DNA of 64,000 nt from Evansella clarkii (GTDB lineage: Bacteria > Bacillota > Bacilli > Bacillales > Salisediminibacteriaceae): positions 730,369-794,368 of the forward strand of contig NZ_KV917376.1 in assembly GCF_002019695.1 (NCBI RefSeq), in the 5' to 3' direction. The position numbers and the translations under genes were made by a program. A model generated the notes under the pieces. That model was not told the DNA's origin and ran no database searches. It worked only from the letters and a program-made list of their open reading frames with translations. Below, one piece after another: positions 17,753-26,831 of the stretch (position 1 is its first letter; each line of letters begins with the position of its first letter).

Positions 17753-18352
17753 CTACAGGCACCCGATGCATACCCGGATGCTTTCCGTCAGGTCACGCTG
17801 GGGCCAGCCAGGGATTTTACCATGCCTGATAGCCAGGTCATGGGACGCCGGGATATGTATAAATCCGGATGGGACTTGGCTCTTTTCCTGCTGAAAATAC
17901 CGCAGTCCCCGGTACATCACATTGTTGCATAAATACGTGCCGGCAGTATTGGATATTTCCGCCGGATAGCCTTGTTCTCCAAGGGCAGCAACCATTTGCT
18001 TTACTGGAAGAGTGGTGAAAATGCCGTCCTCTCCTGCATCATCAATTTTCTCCCCGTCAGGTTTGTAGCCAGTATTGTCCGGTTCCCCGTCATTGCAGTT
18101 GATGGCGATTCTTTCCGGCGTAATCTTGAACCTGCCTCCTGCCAGCCCCAGAGAAATAACCGCATCAGGATTAACCCTTTCGATTTCTTTCACGAGCTGA
18201 TCGCCGCTTCGGTTAAAATCCACCGTTAAAATTCTGCCAGCAACCTTATATCCGTTAATTACTTCGTTATCAAGCTCTTTCACAATTTCCATCGTTGGGT
18301 TCACCGGAAAATTCAAAAACGGCTCAAACCCTGTTAATAATAATGTCTTCAT
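17753..18352 (-). CDS. pcp: Pyroglutamyl-peptidase I
   Basis: 199 residues of peptidase family C15, which removes N-terminal pyroglutamate from peptides in the cytoplasm. The start MKTLLLTGFEPFLNFPVNPT is diagnostic. Catalytic residues expected for the family are visible: Glu in KITPERIAIN, Cys in NTAGTYLCNNVMY and His in GFIHIPASHD. GGAGG lies upstream of ATG 18352. The last few codons (IGCL then TAG) are encoded by sequence of the GGTGCCTGT repeat type, so the native C-terminus seems to have been replaced by repeat DNA; the catalytic core is complete. Confidence 0.93.
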   Translation of the reverse strand: MKTLLLTGFEPFLNFPVNPTMEIVKELDNEVINGYKVAGRILTVDFNRSGDQLVKEIERVNPDAVISLGLAGGRFKITPERIAINCNDGEPDNTGYKPDGEKIDDAGEDGIFTTLPVKQMVAALGEQGYPAEISNTAGTYLCNNVMYRGLRYFQQEKSQVPSGFIHIPASHDLAIRHGKIPGWPQRDLTESIRVCIGCL

Positions 18353-18405
18353 GTTAAAAATCCTCCTCTATTACTGCTCAGTTATTTCTGCAAACTACTT
18401 TCGCC

Positions 18406-18453
18406 GTGAAACAATTGCTGTGAAACAAGATTTTTCGGGTGGTGACAGGCACC
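18406..18453 (+). repeat. 48-bp GTGAAACAA hairpin repeat, copy 7
   Basis: Core copy with right arm CACCGCCCGAA, then an extra ACAGGCACTGCC word. It lies between the divergent pcp and germination genes. Confidence 0.85.
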
Positions 18454-18541
18454 GCCCGAAACAGGCACTGCCCTCAAACGCATACTTCCCGGCTTCTTGG
18501 TTAGCCTATTCTTATCATCCTTAAATCCGGGAGCAACTTCA

Positions 18542-20026
18542 ATGGATAAAAACGAAAAACGAGAGATCACTTTATCATTAAATGAAAATACGTCGCTTAT
18601 TGAGAATGAGTTTAAAGATTCCCAGGACATTAAAACCAGTTATTTTACCTTCAAGAACAAGAAAGCCGCAGCTATTTTTATTGAAACGTTAATTAACGAA
18701 GAAAAGCTGTCTAAAATTATATTTGAGCGTCTGCCTGGTGTGGAGAACACCCCTGGTGAGATTAGCGAAGTGATTTCCTCAAGTACTGTTACTACCGAAA
18801 AAAACACAGATAAAATTGTCGATAAACTTTTGAATGCCTATGTAGTTATTTTTTCAGAAGGAAGCGACCAGGCTATTTGCTTTTCCGTTGCAGAGAACCT
18901 TTCAAGAGATATGCAAGAACCGGGCAATGAGATGGTCATCCGAGGGGCACACAACGGATTCATTGAAGATCTTAATACCAATATTCACTTAATAAGAAAA
19001 AGAATCGCCAATAAAAATTTAGCAGTGAAATACTTTAAAGTCGGTAAGAAAACAAATACTAATATAGCAATTGTCTACATGAATGAGATCGCCAATCCAT
19101 CTTTAGTCCAGGAAATCGAGAAAAGAATCCGGGCTATTGAGTCAGATATGATCTTCAATCCTGGATATATGGAAGAGTTTCTTGAAGATCAGCCCTCTTC
19201 CCCGTTTCCGGAGATGCTGATGACTGAAAGGCCTGACCGGGCGATGGCAAACATTCTTGATGGCAGAGTAGCACTATTAACCGCTGATAGTCCTACTGCT
19301 CTTATTTTACCTTCCGGTTTCTTTACATTTTATCAGTCACCTGATGATTATAACAGCCGCTTTATTGCAGGGTCTTTCTACAGAATGATTCGCATGTTTG
19401 CCTTTTTTATCGCGATTTTTTTCCCAGCGCTCTATATTGCAACCATCTCTTATCATTTAGAGGTGATACCTGGTGAACTAATCATACCAATTAAAAGTTC
19501 CATTGAGAGAATTCCCTACCCTCCAATAATAGAAGCCTTAATAATGGAATTAACCATTGAACTGATCCGTGAAGCAGGGATACGCCTCCCTAGTCCAATT
19601 GGACAAACGATCGGAATTGTAGGCGGGCTCGTTATTGGGGATGCTGTTGTACAAGCTGGATTAGTTTCTAATATTACGATAATTGTAGTGGCGGGGACTG
19701 CTGTTGCCTCCTTCGTCGTGCCCTCTCCGGAAATGAATACGGCAGTAAGAATGCTGAGGTTTCCATTTATGTTTGCCGCCGCATCCTTTGGTTATATCGG
19801 CATCTCTTTATGCTTTATATTAATGGTTATGAATTTATGTAAGCTGGAGCCTTTTGGTTCCCCTTATTTTGCTCCTCTGGCCCCTCTGCAATTGAGCGGC
19901 CTGAAGGATAGTCTCATCAGATTTCCTGACTGGAAAATGTCTAAAAGGCCGAAAGAAGTGCACCCTGAGCAAACAACATCTCAAGGACCTAACAGAGAGT
20001 GGGATAAGAATGATTCAGGAGAATAA
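18542..20026 (+). CDS. Spore germination protein, GerA/GerKA family (A subunit)
   Basis: 494 residues from ATG 18542 (GGGAG upstream; the longer frame from 18497 lacks one). An N-terminal soluble domain (~1-240) contains the conserved stretch MVIRGAHNGFIEDLNTNIHL and RAIESDMIFNPGYMEEFLED. A membrane domain follows (residues ~285-450), including FFPALYIATISYH and IGQTIGIVGGLVIGDAVVQA. GerA A subunits form the inner-membrane germinant receptor of spores with B and C subunits. The three genes overlap (17 and 4 nt) in A-B-C order, a classic operon. The germinant cannot be read from sequence. Confidence 0.95.
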   Translation: MDKNEKREITLSLNENTSLIENEFKDSQDIKTSYFTFKNKKAAAIFIETLINEEKLSKIIFERLPGVENTPGEISEVISSSTVTTEKNTDKIVDKLLNAYVVIFSEGSDQAICFSVAENLSRDMQEPGNEMVIRGAHNGFIEDLNTNIHLIRKRIANKNLAVKYFKVGKKTNTNIAIVYMNEIANPSLVQEIEKRIRAIESDMIFNPGYMEEFLEDQPSSPFPEMLMTERPDRAMANILDGRVALLTADSPTALILPSGFFTFYQSPDDYNSRFIAGSFYRMIRMFAFFIAIFFPALYIATISYHLEVIPGELIIPIKSSIERIPYPPIIEALIMELTIELIREAGIRLPSPIGQTIGIVGGLVIGDAVVQAGLVSNITIIVVAGTAVASFVVPSPEMNTAVRMLRFPFMFAAASFGYIGISLCFILMVMNLCKLEPFGSPYFAPLAPLQLSGLKDSLIRFPDWKMSKRPKEVHPEQTTSQGPNREWDKNDSGE

Positions 20027-21107
20027 ACAATCCATTTCTCCACGGCAGTTTATGATTTTTATATTACAGACACAAATAGGGGCAGGATTTATTTCTCTGC
20101 CCTTTTCTGTCCATACTTCTGAAAGAAGCTCCGACGGCTGGATTACCGTGCTTCTGATCGGCATCATCATTCAGATTTTGATCACTTTATACTCTTTATT
20201 AGTTAAGCGCTTCCCTTCGTTAACTTTCTTTGAAATAATGACAGCTGTTTTCGGAAAGTTCATGGGTAAAGCCATATCAGCCGCCTATATATTATTTTTC
20301 CTGCTCATTGCGGGCCAAATCCTGTTAGTATACTGTTCGGTACTTGAAGTGTGGGTCTTCCCGCAAACACCCAACTGGGTAATTGTTTCATCCATGAGCC
20401 TGGTCGCGTTATACCTGGTGAAGGAAAAACTGCAGATTATCAGCCGTTACCACACTGTCATTTGTTATGTATTAATCATTCTCCCTGTTTTATCACTTCC
20501 GGCATATGCAAATGTGGAATTTCGTTATCTGCTTCCAGTCGGTGGAAGCGGCGTTTACACTATTTTAAGTAAAATACCGGATGGTTTTCTGTCCTTTATA
20601 GGCTTTGAAGTGATGTTATTTTTATATCCTTTCGTAAAAGGCACAAATAAGCAGAAATATTTAGCAGCAACGTACTCTAATATTTTTTACACAGGCTACA
20701 CTACATATTTCTCCCTTTTGACTTATATTTTTTTTAGTCCTGAAGAGCTGATGTTAGTTCCTCAGCCAGTGCTGTATATATTAAAAGCTTTTACTTTTCC
20801 AGTATTCGAGCGAGTGGATATTTTATTTTTGTCCACATGGACTGTTCTGATCTCCTCCTCTCTGGTCAGTTACGCTTACCTAACCTCACTTGGAATAAAA
20901 CAGACATTTGGATTACGGCACCATAAGACAGCGGCACCGTTTGTTCTGGCTCTGTGTACACTGATCGCCCTGTACCCAAGAAATGATTTGACAGTTGAAA
21001 AGTTTCTGGGCCAGGTCACAAATCTCAGCCTTGCTTTTACAATAGCGGTTCCGGCACTTGTTTTCCTGTTTGTTCTATTATTTAAAAAACAAAAGGTGAG
21101 TACATGA
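20010..21107 (+). CDS. Spore germination permease-like protein (B subunit)
   Basis: 365 residues, overlapping the A gene by 17 nt. It has about ten transmembrane helices and the GerB-family opening FMIFILQTQIGAGFISLP, related to amino acid/polyamine permeases of the APC superfamily. In known receptors the B subunit binds the germinant. The final helix FTIAVPALVFLFVLLFKKQK is followed by the overlapping C gene. Expression is expected only in the forespore (sigma-G) by family precedent; I did not identify the promoter with confidence. Confidence 0.94.
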   Translation: MIQENKQSISPRQFMIFILQTQIGAGFISLPFSVHTSERSSDGWITVLLIGIIIQILITLYSLLVKRFPSLTFFEIMTAVFGKFMGKAISAAYILFFLLIAGQILLVYCSVLEVWVFPQTPNWVIVSSMSLVALYLVKEKLQIISRYHTVICYVLIILPVLSLPAYANVEFRYLLPVGGSGVYTILSKIPDGFLSFIGFEVMLFLYPFVKGTNKQKYLAATYSNIFYTGYTTYFSLLTYIFFSPEELMLVPQPVLYILKAFTFPVFERVDILFLSTWTVLISSSLVSYAYLTSLGIKQTFGLRHHKTAAPFVLALCTLIALYPRNDLTVEKFLGQVTNLSLAFTIAVPALVFLFVLLFKKQKVST

Positions 21108-22237
21108 AGTATTCGATCAAGCTTTTTCTATTGTGTTTATTATTATTATTTACAGCCGGCTGCTGGGACCAGTTAAGACTGAACGATGTGGATTTAATTT
21201 ATGCCATGGGTATTGATAAAACGGAAGAAGGAGATTTTAAAGCAACCGTAAGCGTTCCCCGAAGCACCGGAGGACAGGACAGCGGGCAGCTGACTTCTGA
21301 TATCTTCTCCACTACTGGAAAAACAATAAGAGAGCTGAGAGTAAACCTTGACAATACCATTGGCGGGCTGCTTGATTCCTCAAAAATCAGGGTCATTCTC
21401 GTTCACAGAGCATTAGCGGAGGAGGATCTCTATACGATACTGGATAGTTTTTACCGTGATCCACGGGCACCACTGGCCTCTAAAATATTAATTACGGAAG
21501 AAAAGGCAGAAAGTCTGTTTCAGGGAATTACTGAAAAACCAGAATTAATAAGCGAGTATTTCGTAGACCTGGTTCAAAGTGCCGAAAGGGATGCAATAGT
21601 GCCTGTTGTGAACCTGCAGAACATCTGTCCGGTAATGCTGGACAGAGGCAGAGATTTTCACCTGCCGTTAATCAGCTCAGTTTCTTCGTCAGGCGGTAAT
21701 TCACTAGTCACTGGAACAGCCCTTTTTACTGGCAAAAAGATGTCTGGACAGCTTACAAATAATGAAAGCATAATAGCAAACCTCTTAAGTGACATCGTTT
21801 CAAAAAACGATAAAATAATCATGACAACAAATTTGCCCGATAATGGCCAAAGTGAGAGTCACGGCTATATTACGTATCAAATCGATGAATATAAAACAAA
21901 AATGAATATCATCCCAAAGGAAGGCAGTTATGAAGCAGAGTTTGATCTTCATTTATTTTTAAATGTCCTGGAGTATCCTCCCGATAAGCTGAGTGAACAC
22001 GATACCGTGGCAAAATTAAATCAGGATGTTGAAGATGACCTTCAGATTCTAACGGATAATACAGTTAAAAAACTTCAGGAATCCGGATCAGACCTTTTTG
22101 GAATACGGAGGGAGATCATGGCATTTCATAATGATAAATTCGACGAAGAGGAAGAGGCATGGAAAGAATCATATGCCGAAATGGCGGTAAACGTGAATGT
22201 GGAGGTTGAAATAATCCATCACGGGATTATTAACTAA
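21104..22237 (+). CDS. Ger(x)C family germination lipoprotein (C subunit)
   Basis: 377 residues. Signal peptide with lipobox LLLLFTAGCWDQ, the canonical GerC signature in which Cys is followed by Trp-Asp. Conserved segments include VDLIYAMGIDKT, LDNTIGGLLDSSKIRVILVH and FYRDPRAPLASKILI. The start overlaps the B gene by 4 nt. The C subunit is an outer-leaflet lipoprotein required for receptor function. A strong terminator follows within 75 bp, so the operon has three genes. Confidence 0.95.
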   Translation: MKYSIKLFLLCLLLLFTAGCWDQLRLNDVDLIYAMGIDKTEEGDFKATVSVPRSTGGQDSGQLTSDIFSTTGKTIRELRVNLDNTIGGLLDSSKIRVILVHRALAEEDLYTILDSFYRDPRAPLASKILITEEKAESLFQGITEKPELISEYFVDLVQSAERDAIVPVVNLQNICPVMLDRGRDFHLPLISSVSSSGGNSLVTGTALFTGKKMSGQLTNNESIIANLLSDIVSKNDKIIMTTNLPDNGQSESHGYITYQIDEYKTKMNIIPKEGSYEAEFDLHLFLNVLEYPPDKLSEHDTVAKLNQDVEDDLQILTDNTVKKLQESGSDLFGIRREIMAFHNDKFDEEEEAWKESYAEMAVNVNVEVEIIHHGIIN

Positions 22238-22282
22238 TTCAATGAGTGATTTTCAGAGACCCGCCGGCTGACTCCACCAGAA

Positions 22283-22311
22283 TACCCCCGTCCTTGAATT
22301 GGACGGGGGTA
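22283..22311 (+). terminator. Terminator of germination operon
   Basis: ACCCCCGTCC pairs perfectly with GGACGGGGGT around TTGAATT, followed by AATTATGTT. The U-run is poor but the stem is very stable. Confidence 0.75.
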
Positions 22312-22372
22312 ATTATGTTAGGTTGGTTTTCGCGGAGGGGCTGTTCCCCCTACTCTGCCGGTCGCTGGAAGC

Positions 22373-22420
22373 GTGAAACAATCGCCGTGAAACAAGATTA
22401 TTCGGGTGGTGACAGGCACC
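22373..22420 (+). repeat. 48-bp GTGAAACAA hairpin repeat, copy 8
   Basis: Core copy with the GATTATTCGGG variant; its right arm reads CACCGCCCGGG. It ends 7 bp before the stop codon of the membrane protein at 22428. No further copy was seen to the right. Confidence 0.85.
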
Positions 22421-22427
22421 GCCCGGG

Positions 22428-22991
22428 TCACCCCCGTTGCGCTTTCAGCACCAGCCTTGTGAACCAGTATGCGGTGAAGGCTATTCCTATATCAATGAGG
22501 AACAAATGAAAATAGTTCATACCTTTTCTAAGATCTATATACTCCAGATACACCGAAACCGGCGCAAGCCCGAACGCAAACAGGGCACTTACTACTATCG
22601 CATATAGGTAAAAGTAGTAGTTTTTTCCTTTATTAGTACAGTACTGATATACAAATAAAAAGGCGACAGGAAGAACTGAAGCAGTCATATTAAGGGAAAA
22701 TGGAAGATACGGGGTTAAAAAGCGCTGCTGGATAAAATACAGTGTACTTTCCAGCAGCAGACTTACGTAGGTCCATAATACATGCACAGTATAACCAAAG
22801 AAAAATATTTCAAAAATCCTTCTGCGGTCAACAAAAAAATAAATCAGTATCAGCGGCAGCAGTGTAGCAGAAAGAACGATGGAAAACTCCCAGGTAGCCG
22901 GGCTTGAATACTCATTCCAATAAGATAATATCAATGAATTCAGCTCATCTATATTACTGTATATCTGATCCCAATATTCGGTGTAAGTCAC
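22428..22991 (-). CDS. CBO0543-like integral membrane protein
   Basis: 187 residues if started at GTG 22991, which has TTTGGAGG 7 nt upstream; the frame extends to 23063 without a comparable site. About five to six membrane helices. The stretch FFVDRRRIFEIFFFGYTVHV and the closing MNYFHLFLIDIGIAFTAYWF are typical of the CBO0543 family of Bacillus/Clostridium membrane proteins of unknown function. The stop codon lies next to repeat copy 8. No operon partners. Confidence 0.78.
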   Translation of the reverse strand: MTYTEYWDQIYSNIDELNSLILSYWNEYSSPATWEFSIVLSATLLPLILIYFFVDRRRIFEIFFFGYTVHVLWTYVSLLLESTLYFIQQRFLTPYLPFSLNMTASVLPVAFLFVYQYCTNKGKNYYFYLYAIVVSALFAFGLAPVSVYLEYIDLRKGMNYFHLFLIDIGIAFTAYWFTRLVLKAQRG

Positions 22992-23169
22992 AGGAAAACC
23001 TCCAAAAAATAATTTATATAGTGAGGTTTTCCATTTACCCGTGTTTTCATCCAAATTTCCCACAATATTCAGTGCATGCCTGCCAGCAACGTTATGGCCT
23101 CATATAATTACTGCCCTAATCGTTATTCTGGCTGCATGGAAGTGGGGAGTTTTGTAGAACTCCCCCTGA

Positions 23170-23793
23170 TTATTCAGAGACTTCCTTCTGTCCGTTAAAA
23201 CTGATCTTAAATCCTTTAGCAAAAGACTTGAGTATTTCCACTAACTGTAACGAAACCTCATCTGCTGAGCCCTCGTATCCTGTCCTTATCCACTCCAGGA
23301 TCAGCCCCGCCGTCCCGTGAGCCATATACAGCTTTTGCTGGGCGGAGTTTATATTACTTTTCCCAGTCGCGGATAATACGAACTCTTCCTCAAGAGTTTC
23401 ATAAATAGCCCGGGGAAGATCCTGGTAAAGCCCCGGAATTGTATCTTCTTTCAGGTAAAGATTAAAGAAATCCTTATTTTCAAATATAAAATGGATGAGG
23501 TCAAAGGATCGCGGACCCATAGAAGCAACATAGACTTCTTTTCCCTTTACATAACGATCAACACTTTTGCATTTAACCTGGGTGAACATCTCTTTCCGAA
23601 GTTCTTCTGTTATATGCTCTTTATCTGTGTAATGAAGATAAAATGTAGTCCGGTTATACTGTGCTCTCGTTACAATATCGGTGATGGAGACATGGCTGTA
23701 GCCTTTTTCATTTATTAGTTCTGTAAAGGCTTTTTTCAAATGGGATTTCGTCCGTTCGCTCTGTTTTGAATGCTTATCCGTCTTTGCCTTCAT
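23170..23793 (-). CDS. TetR-family transcriptional regulator
   Basis: 207 residues with AGGAGGAAAGAAGG upstream. N-terminal HTH: SHLKKAFTELINEKGYSHVS followed by ITDIVTRAQYNRTTFYLHYT, the standard TetR pattern. The C-terminal ligand domain ends LEWIRTGYEGSADEVSLQLV, similar to the TetR_C_7/AcrR-type group. It is divergent from the SDR gene at 23961 with 167 bp between, so it probably represses that gene and itself. The effector is unknown. Confidence 0.9.
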   Translation of the reverse strand: MKAKTDKHSKQSERTKSHLKKAFTELINEKGYSHVSITDIVTRAQYNRTTFYLHYTDKEHITEELRKEMFTQVKCKSVDRYVKGKEVYVASMGPRSFDLIHFIFENKDFFNLYLKEDTIPGLYQDLPRAIYETLEEEFVLSATGKSNINSAQQKLYMAHGTAGLILEWIRTGYEGSADEVSLQLVEILKSFAKGFKISFNGQKEVSE

Positions 23794-23960
23794 CCTTCTT
23801 TCCTCCTAAATAAAAAATGCATCAACATAAAAAGCAAAACTGTCGATCTGGTCAACAAATGCAGTATTTTTACTGATTGTGACAATATTGTGTATGCGAT
23901 TACAATCAAAATAGAAACCTAATAATATTTTATCACATCTTAAAACAGGAGCTGATACTG

Positions 23961-24743
23961 ATGAAAAGATACGAAAGTAAAACAGTTATCATTACCGGAG
24001 GAGGGTCCGGTCTTGGAAGAGCAGCTGCAGTGCGAGTTGCTGAAGAGGGTGCTAATCTAGTACTGGTGGATCTGAATAAGGAAGCGCTGGAGGAAAGCCA
24101 AAAGGAAATCCTCGAAGCAGTTCCCGAAGCACAGGTTGAACTTGTTGAGGCAAACGTGGCAAAAGAAGAAGATGTAAAAAATTATGTCCAGTATACGAAG
24201 GAGAAATTCGGCAGGATCGACGGCTTTTTTAACAATGCCGGTATTGAAGGAAAACAAAATCTAACAGAAGATTTCGGGAGCGACGAATTCAAAAAAGTAG
24301 TCGACATTAACTTAAATGGTGTCTTCTACGGCATGAAATACGTCCTGGAAGTAATGAAAGAGCAAGGCTCCGGCTCCATTGTTAACACAGCTTCTGTAGG
24401 AGGAATTCGCGGAGTAGGCAACCAGTCAGGCTACGCGGCGAGTAAACATGGGGTTGTGGGATTAACGAAAAACTCAGCTGTTGAGTACGGCCAGTTTGGA
24501 GTCAGCATTAATGCGATTGCCCCAGGTGCTATTATGACAGCAATGGTCGAAGGCTCTCTGAAGCAAATGGCCGGGGACAACTGGGAGGAAGCAGGAAAAG
24601 AATTTGTCAGCGTTAACCCAATGAAACGTTTCGGTAAGCCGGAAGAAGTGGCAAGCCTTGTAGCATTCCTGCTGTCTGGTGAAGCAAGCTTTATTAACGG
24701 CTCAGTCATCAATATTGACGGCGGGCAGTCTAACAAATACTAA
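23961..24743 (+). CDS. SDR family NAD(P)-dependent oxidoreductase
   Basis: 260 residues, classical short-chain dehydrogenase. Cofactor motif TGGGSGLGRA (residues ~11-20), acidic VLVDLN at the end of beta-2 (suggesting NAD preference), NNAG, and the catalytic Ser..YxxxK as SVGGIRGVGNQSGYAASKHG. The C-terminal ..FINGSVINIDGGQSNKY is typical of this family. The divergent TetR gene suggests induction by a small molecule. The substrate cannot be told from sequence; glucose/alcohol dehydrogenases and ketoreductases share this layout. Confidence 0.93.
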   Translation: MKRYESKTVIITGGGSGLGRAAAVRVAEEGANLVLVDLNKEALEESQKEILEAVPEAQVELVEANVAKEEDVKNYVQYTKEKFGRIDGFFNNAGIEGKQNLTEDFGSDEFKKVVDINLNGVFYGMKYVLEVMKEQGSGSIVNTASVGGIRGVGNQSGYAASKHGVVGLTKNSAVEYGQFGVSINAIAPGAIMTAMVEGSLKQMAGDNWEEAGKEFVSVNPMKRFGKPEEVASLVAFLLSGEASFINGSVINIDGGQSNKY

Positions 24744-24757
24744 AATTAAATTAGCGT

Positions 24758-24804
24758 AAAAAAAGGCTGCTTCAGTGCCAGACACTGTAAGCAGCTTTTT
24801 TTCG
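24758..24804 (+). terminator. Terminator of SDR gene
   Basis: GCTGCTTCAGTG pairs with CACTGTAAGCAGC (one bulge), with A-run before and TTTTTTT after. Likely active on both strands. Confidence 0.88.
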
Positions 24805-24827
24805 TTTTGCTAATAGAGTGGGGGCGA

Positions 24828-24882
24828 TTTCGCAAGTAGAACCACTGATTTCGCAAGTAAGACCCTTCTTTTCGCAATAAGG
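24828..24882 (+). repeat. 21-bp phased array, keyword TTTCGCAA (3 units)
   Basis: TTTCGCAA units with the C at 24831, 24852 and 24873, exactly 21 bp apart, with variable spacers (AGTAGAACCACTGA; AGTAAGACCCTTCT). It lies between the SDR terminator and the 3' end of the lipoprotein gene at 24925. Confidence 0.7.
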
Positions 24883-24924
24883 TTTTTTCTTCAAAGATAA
24901 TCATACCTGATTTCCCCACAATAT

Positions 24925-25617
24925 TTAAAAAACCACTTCCGCTTCCACATCATCGCCCACATCTTCCCAATCTTCGTCAAACGGGGCGTCCCATACTAAG
25001 GTCGCTGACTCGATTTCTTCTGCGCTGGTTTCTTCCAGGACGAAAAACAGGCTTCCGCTCTGTGTCCCCTCTTCCAGCGGCTCACCAGCGAGATGGTCGT
25101 TAAGCCACCTGTTGCTCCGGAGTTCTTCGCCAGTGTCCGTTATCAACATAGGCTGGCTTACGTAAAAGTTAACTTCTTCATCACCGGTATTTTCCACAGT
25201 GATGTCCACCTGCACATAATCTATCTCGTCTTCCCGCAGCTGATCCGCAAGCTCGCCGCTAATATCTCCTGATGCAGCGACTGCCTGTTCAATTTCCAGC
25301 ACAACAGGACCGCTTTCAATCGTATCTGTATCTTCCTGACGCTGCTGCACGGTAAATTCACCAGCTTCGTTTTCAATCGTTTCTCCGGCATCTGCTTCCG
25401 CTCCGTCAGCTGCTAAGTCGTCAGCCGCATCGCCATTCTCGTCATCACCGTCCTGAGCAGTATCGCCTTCTCCATTATCATTAATCTGATTTTCATCAGC
25501 ATCACTTGGGTTTCCCTCGTTGTCCTGAGGATGTTCATTTTGCTCCTCCCCGCCGCACGCGGAAAGGACCATCACTGTTGTGAAAGACAAAGCTGTTAAA
25601 AATCTTTTCACCTGCAA
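24925..25617 (-). CDS. Acidic lipoprotein, large paralogue B
   Basis: 230 residues. Signal MQVKRFLTALSFTTVMVLSAC then an Asp/Gly/Asn-rich linker to ~residue 80. The C-terminal domain begins TIENEAGEFTVQQRQEDTDT and continues YVQVDITVENTGDEEVNFYV and SGSLFFVLEETSAEEIESAT, directly alignable to the paralogues at 11679 and 29637. Expected to be a surface beta-sandwich on a disordered acidic tether. Single gene. No function can be assigned. Confidence 0.8.
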   Translation of the reverse strand: MQVKRFLTALSFTTVMVLSACGGEEQNEHPQDNEGNPSDADENQINDNGEGDTAQDGDDENGDAADDLAADGAEADAGETIENEAGEFTVQQRQEDTDTIESGPVVLEIEQAVAASGDISGELADQLREDEIDYVQVDITVENTGDEEVNFYVSQPMLITDTGEELRSNRWLNDHLAGEPLEEGTQSGSLFFVLEETSAEEIESATLVWDAPFDEDWEDVGDDVEAEVVF

Positions 25618-25805
25618 ATTCCCCTTTCAAAAAACATATGTAGTTCAGACACTACTTGTCTGTTTCCTTACGCAGTGTGTTTTAAAACTACAAATTAATT
25701 AAATCCCCAATCCCGGACATCCGCCCATCCTCCCACAGGCCAACTTCCCCTCTGAAGGCAGCCGCATAGAATGCTCTTATCAATCTCATGGAGGGAACAG
25801 CCATA

Positions 25806-26708
25806 ATGTACTACAATCCTAACCCATACCAATACCCTTATTTTTCCAACACGCCCATGAATCGTTCCGGGAGTACGGAATTACAGAGCCAGGATACTTA
25901 CTCACAGGTTGCCGGGGCATTGCTTGACGGGCTAAAAAGAGAGTCTGAATCAGCTGATTTATACAGCAGGCTTGCCGAGGCAGCTCCAGACGAAGAGCAG
26001 AAAAATGAAATGCTGCAGGCTCTCAATCTTAAACGTGCCAATATAAATGAGTTTACGATCCTTTATATTAACCTTACAGGGCAGCAGCCTGTATACGAGA
26101 CTCACCGTATTGCTTTTGACAGCTATCGGGACGGGCTTCAAAAAGCACAGGAAGCAGGTGCTGAAAACTATGAAAATTACCGGTATAACGCTTTTCACAC
26201 CCAGCATCCGATGGTGCAGAATATTTTTATGCACGCTTCCGCCTGTGAACAGGAAAATCAGGCACGATTTGAAACAATAGATGAAACTACTGAAGGGCAG
26301 GATTTCGGTTCGAGACCTTATGTAGTAAATATTGAAACTGCAACGAAGCAGAACAACACGTTCCGCACTGCTTTATGGACAGGAGACCATTTGCAGGTGA
26401 CATTAATGAGTATTGATGTTGGCGATGATATTGGATTAGAAATTCACCCTCATCTTGACCAGTTCCTCCGTATCGAGCAAGGGAAGGGCCTCGTCCAGAT
26501 GGGCGACAGCAGAAACAACTTAACCTTCCGGCAGGAGGCTTCTAAGGACTTCGCCATCATGGTTCCTGCAGGAAAATGGCATAATTTAACCAACACAGGA
26601 AATGTTCCACTGAAGCTTTATTCCATTTACGCACCGCCTCAGCATCCATTCGGCACTGTCCATAAAACGAAAGCGGAAGCCCTCGCTTCGGAAGAACATC
26701 ATGATTAA
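25806..26708 (+). CDS. Ferritin-like plus cupin domain protein
   Basis: 300 residues from ATG 25806; the in-frame ATG at 25788 overlaps the GGAGGG site and is not favoured. The N-terminus is Tyr/Pro/Asn-rich (MYYNPNPYQYPYFSNTP), like spore-coat-associated proteins. Residues ~35-145 are a helical ferritin-like/DUF2383-like segment (KRESESADLYSRLAEAAPDE). Residues ~185-290 form a cupin with metal-site-like histidines (IHPHLDQFLRIEQGKGLVQM and VPAGKWHNLTN). The two-domain cupin layout is known from Bacillus but the substrate is not. Single gene. Confidence 0.82.
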   Translation: MYYNPNPYQYPYFSNTPMNRSGSTELQSQDTYSQVAGALLDGLKRESESADLYSRLAEAAPDEEQKNEMLQALNLKRANINEFTILYINLTGQQPVYETHRIAFDSYRDGLQKAQEAGAENYENYRYNAFHTQHPMVQNIFMHASACEQENQARFETIDETTEGQDFGSRPYVVNIETATKQNNTFRTALWTGDHLQVTLMSIDVGDDIGLEIHPHLDQFLRIEQGKGLVQMGDSRNNLTFRQEASKDFAIMVPAGKWHNLTNTGNVPLKLYSIYAPPQHPFGTVHKTKAEALASEEHHD

Positions 26709-26831
26709 TATTTCTTAAATTAAATTGGGGGGCCACTAATATGGCCCCTGTCTTATTGACCCTGGCTGAAACTTCACTCCCTCTCATTCCGTAACCAGAG
26801 GCAGTGACTTTTTAGGAAGGATGTTTTTCTT

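Noticed and set aside
23794-23960. TetR operator GATTGT..ACAATC
   Set aside because: The half sites are ~20 bp apart in AT-rich DNA and not clearly symmetrical; too weak to annotate.
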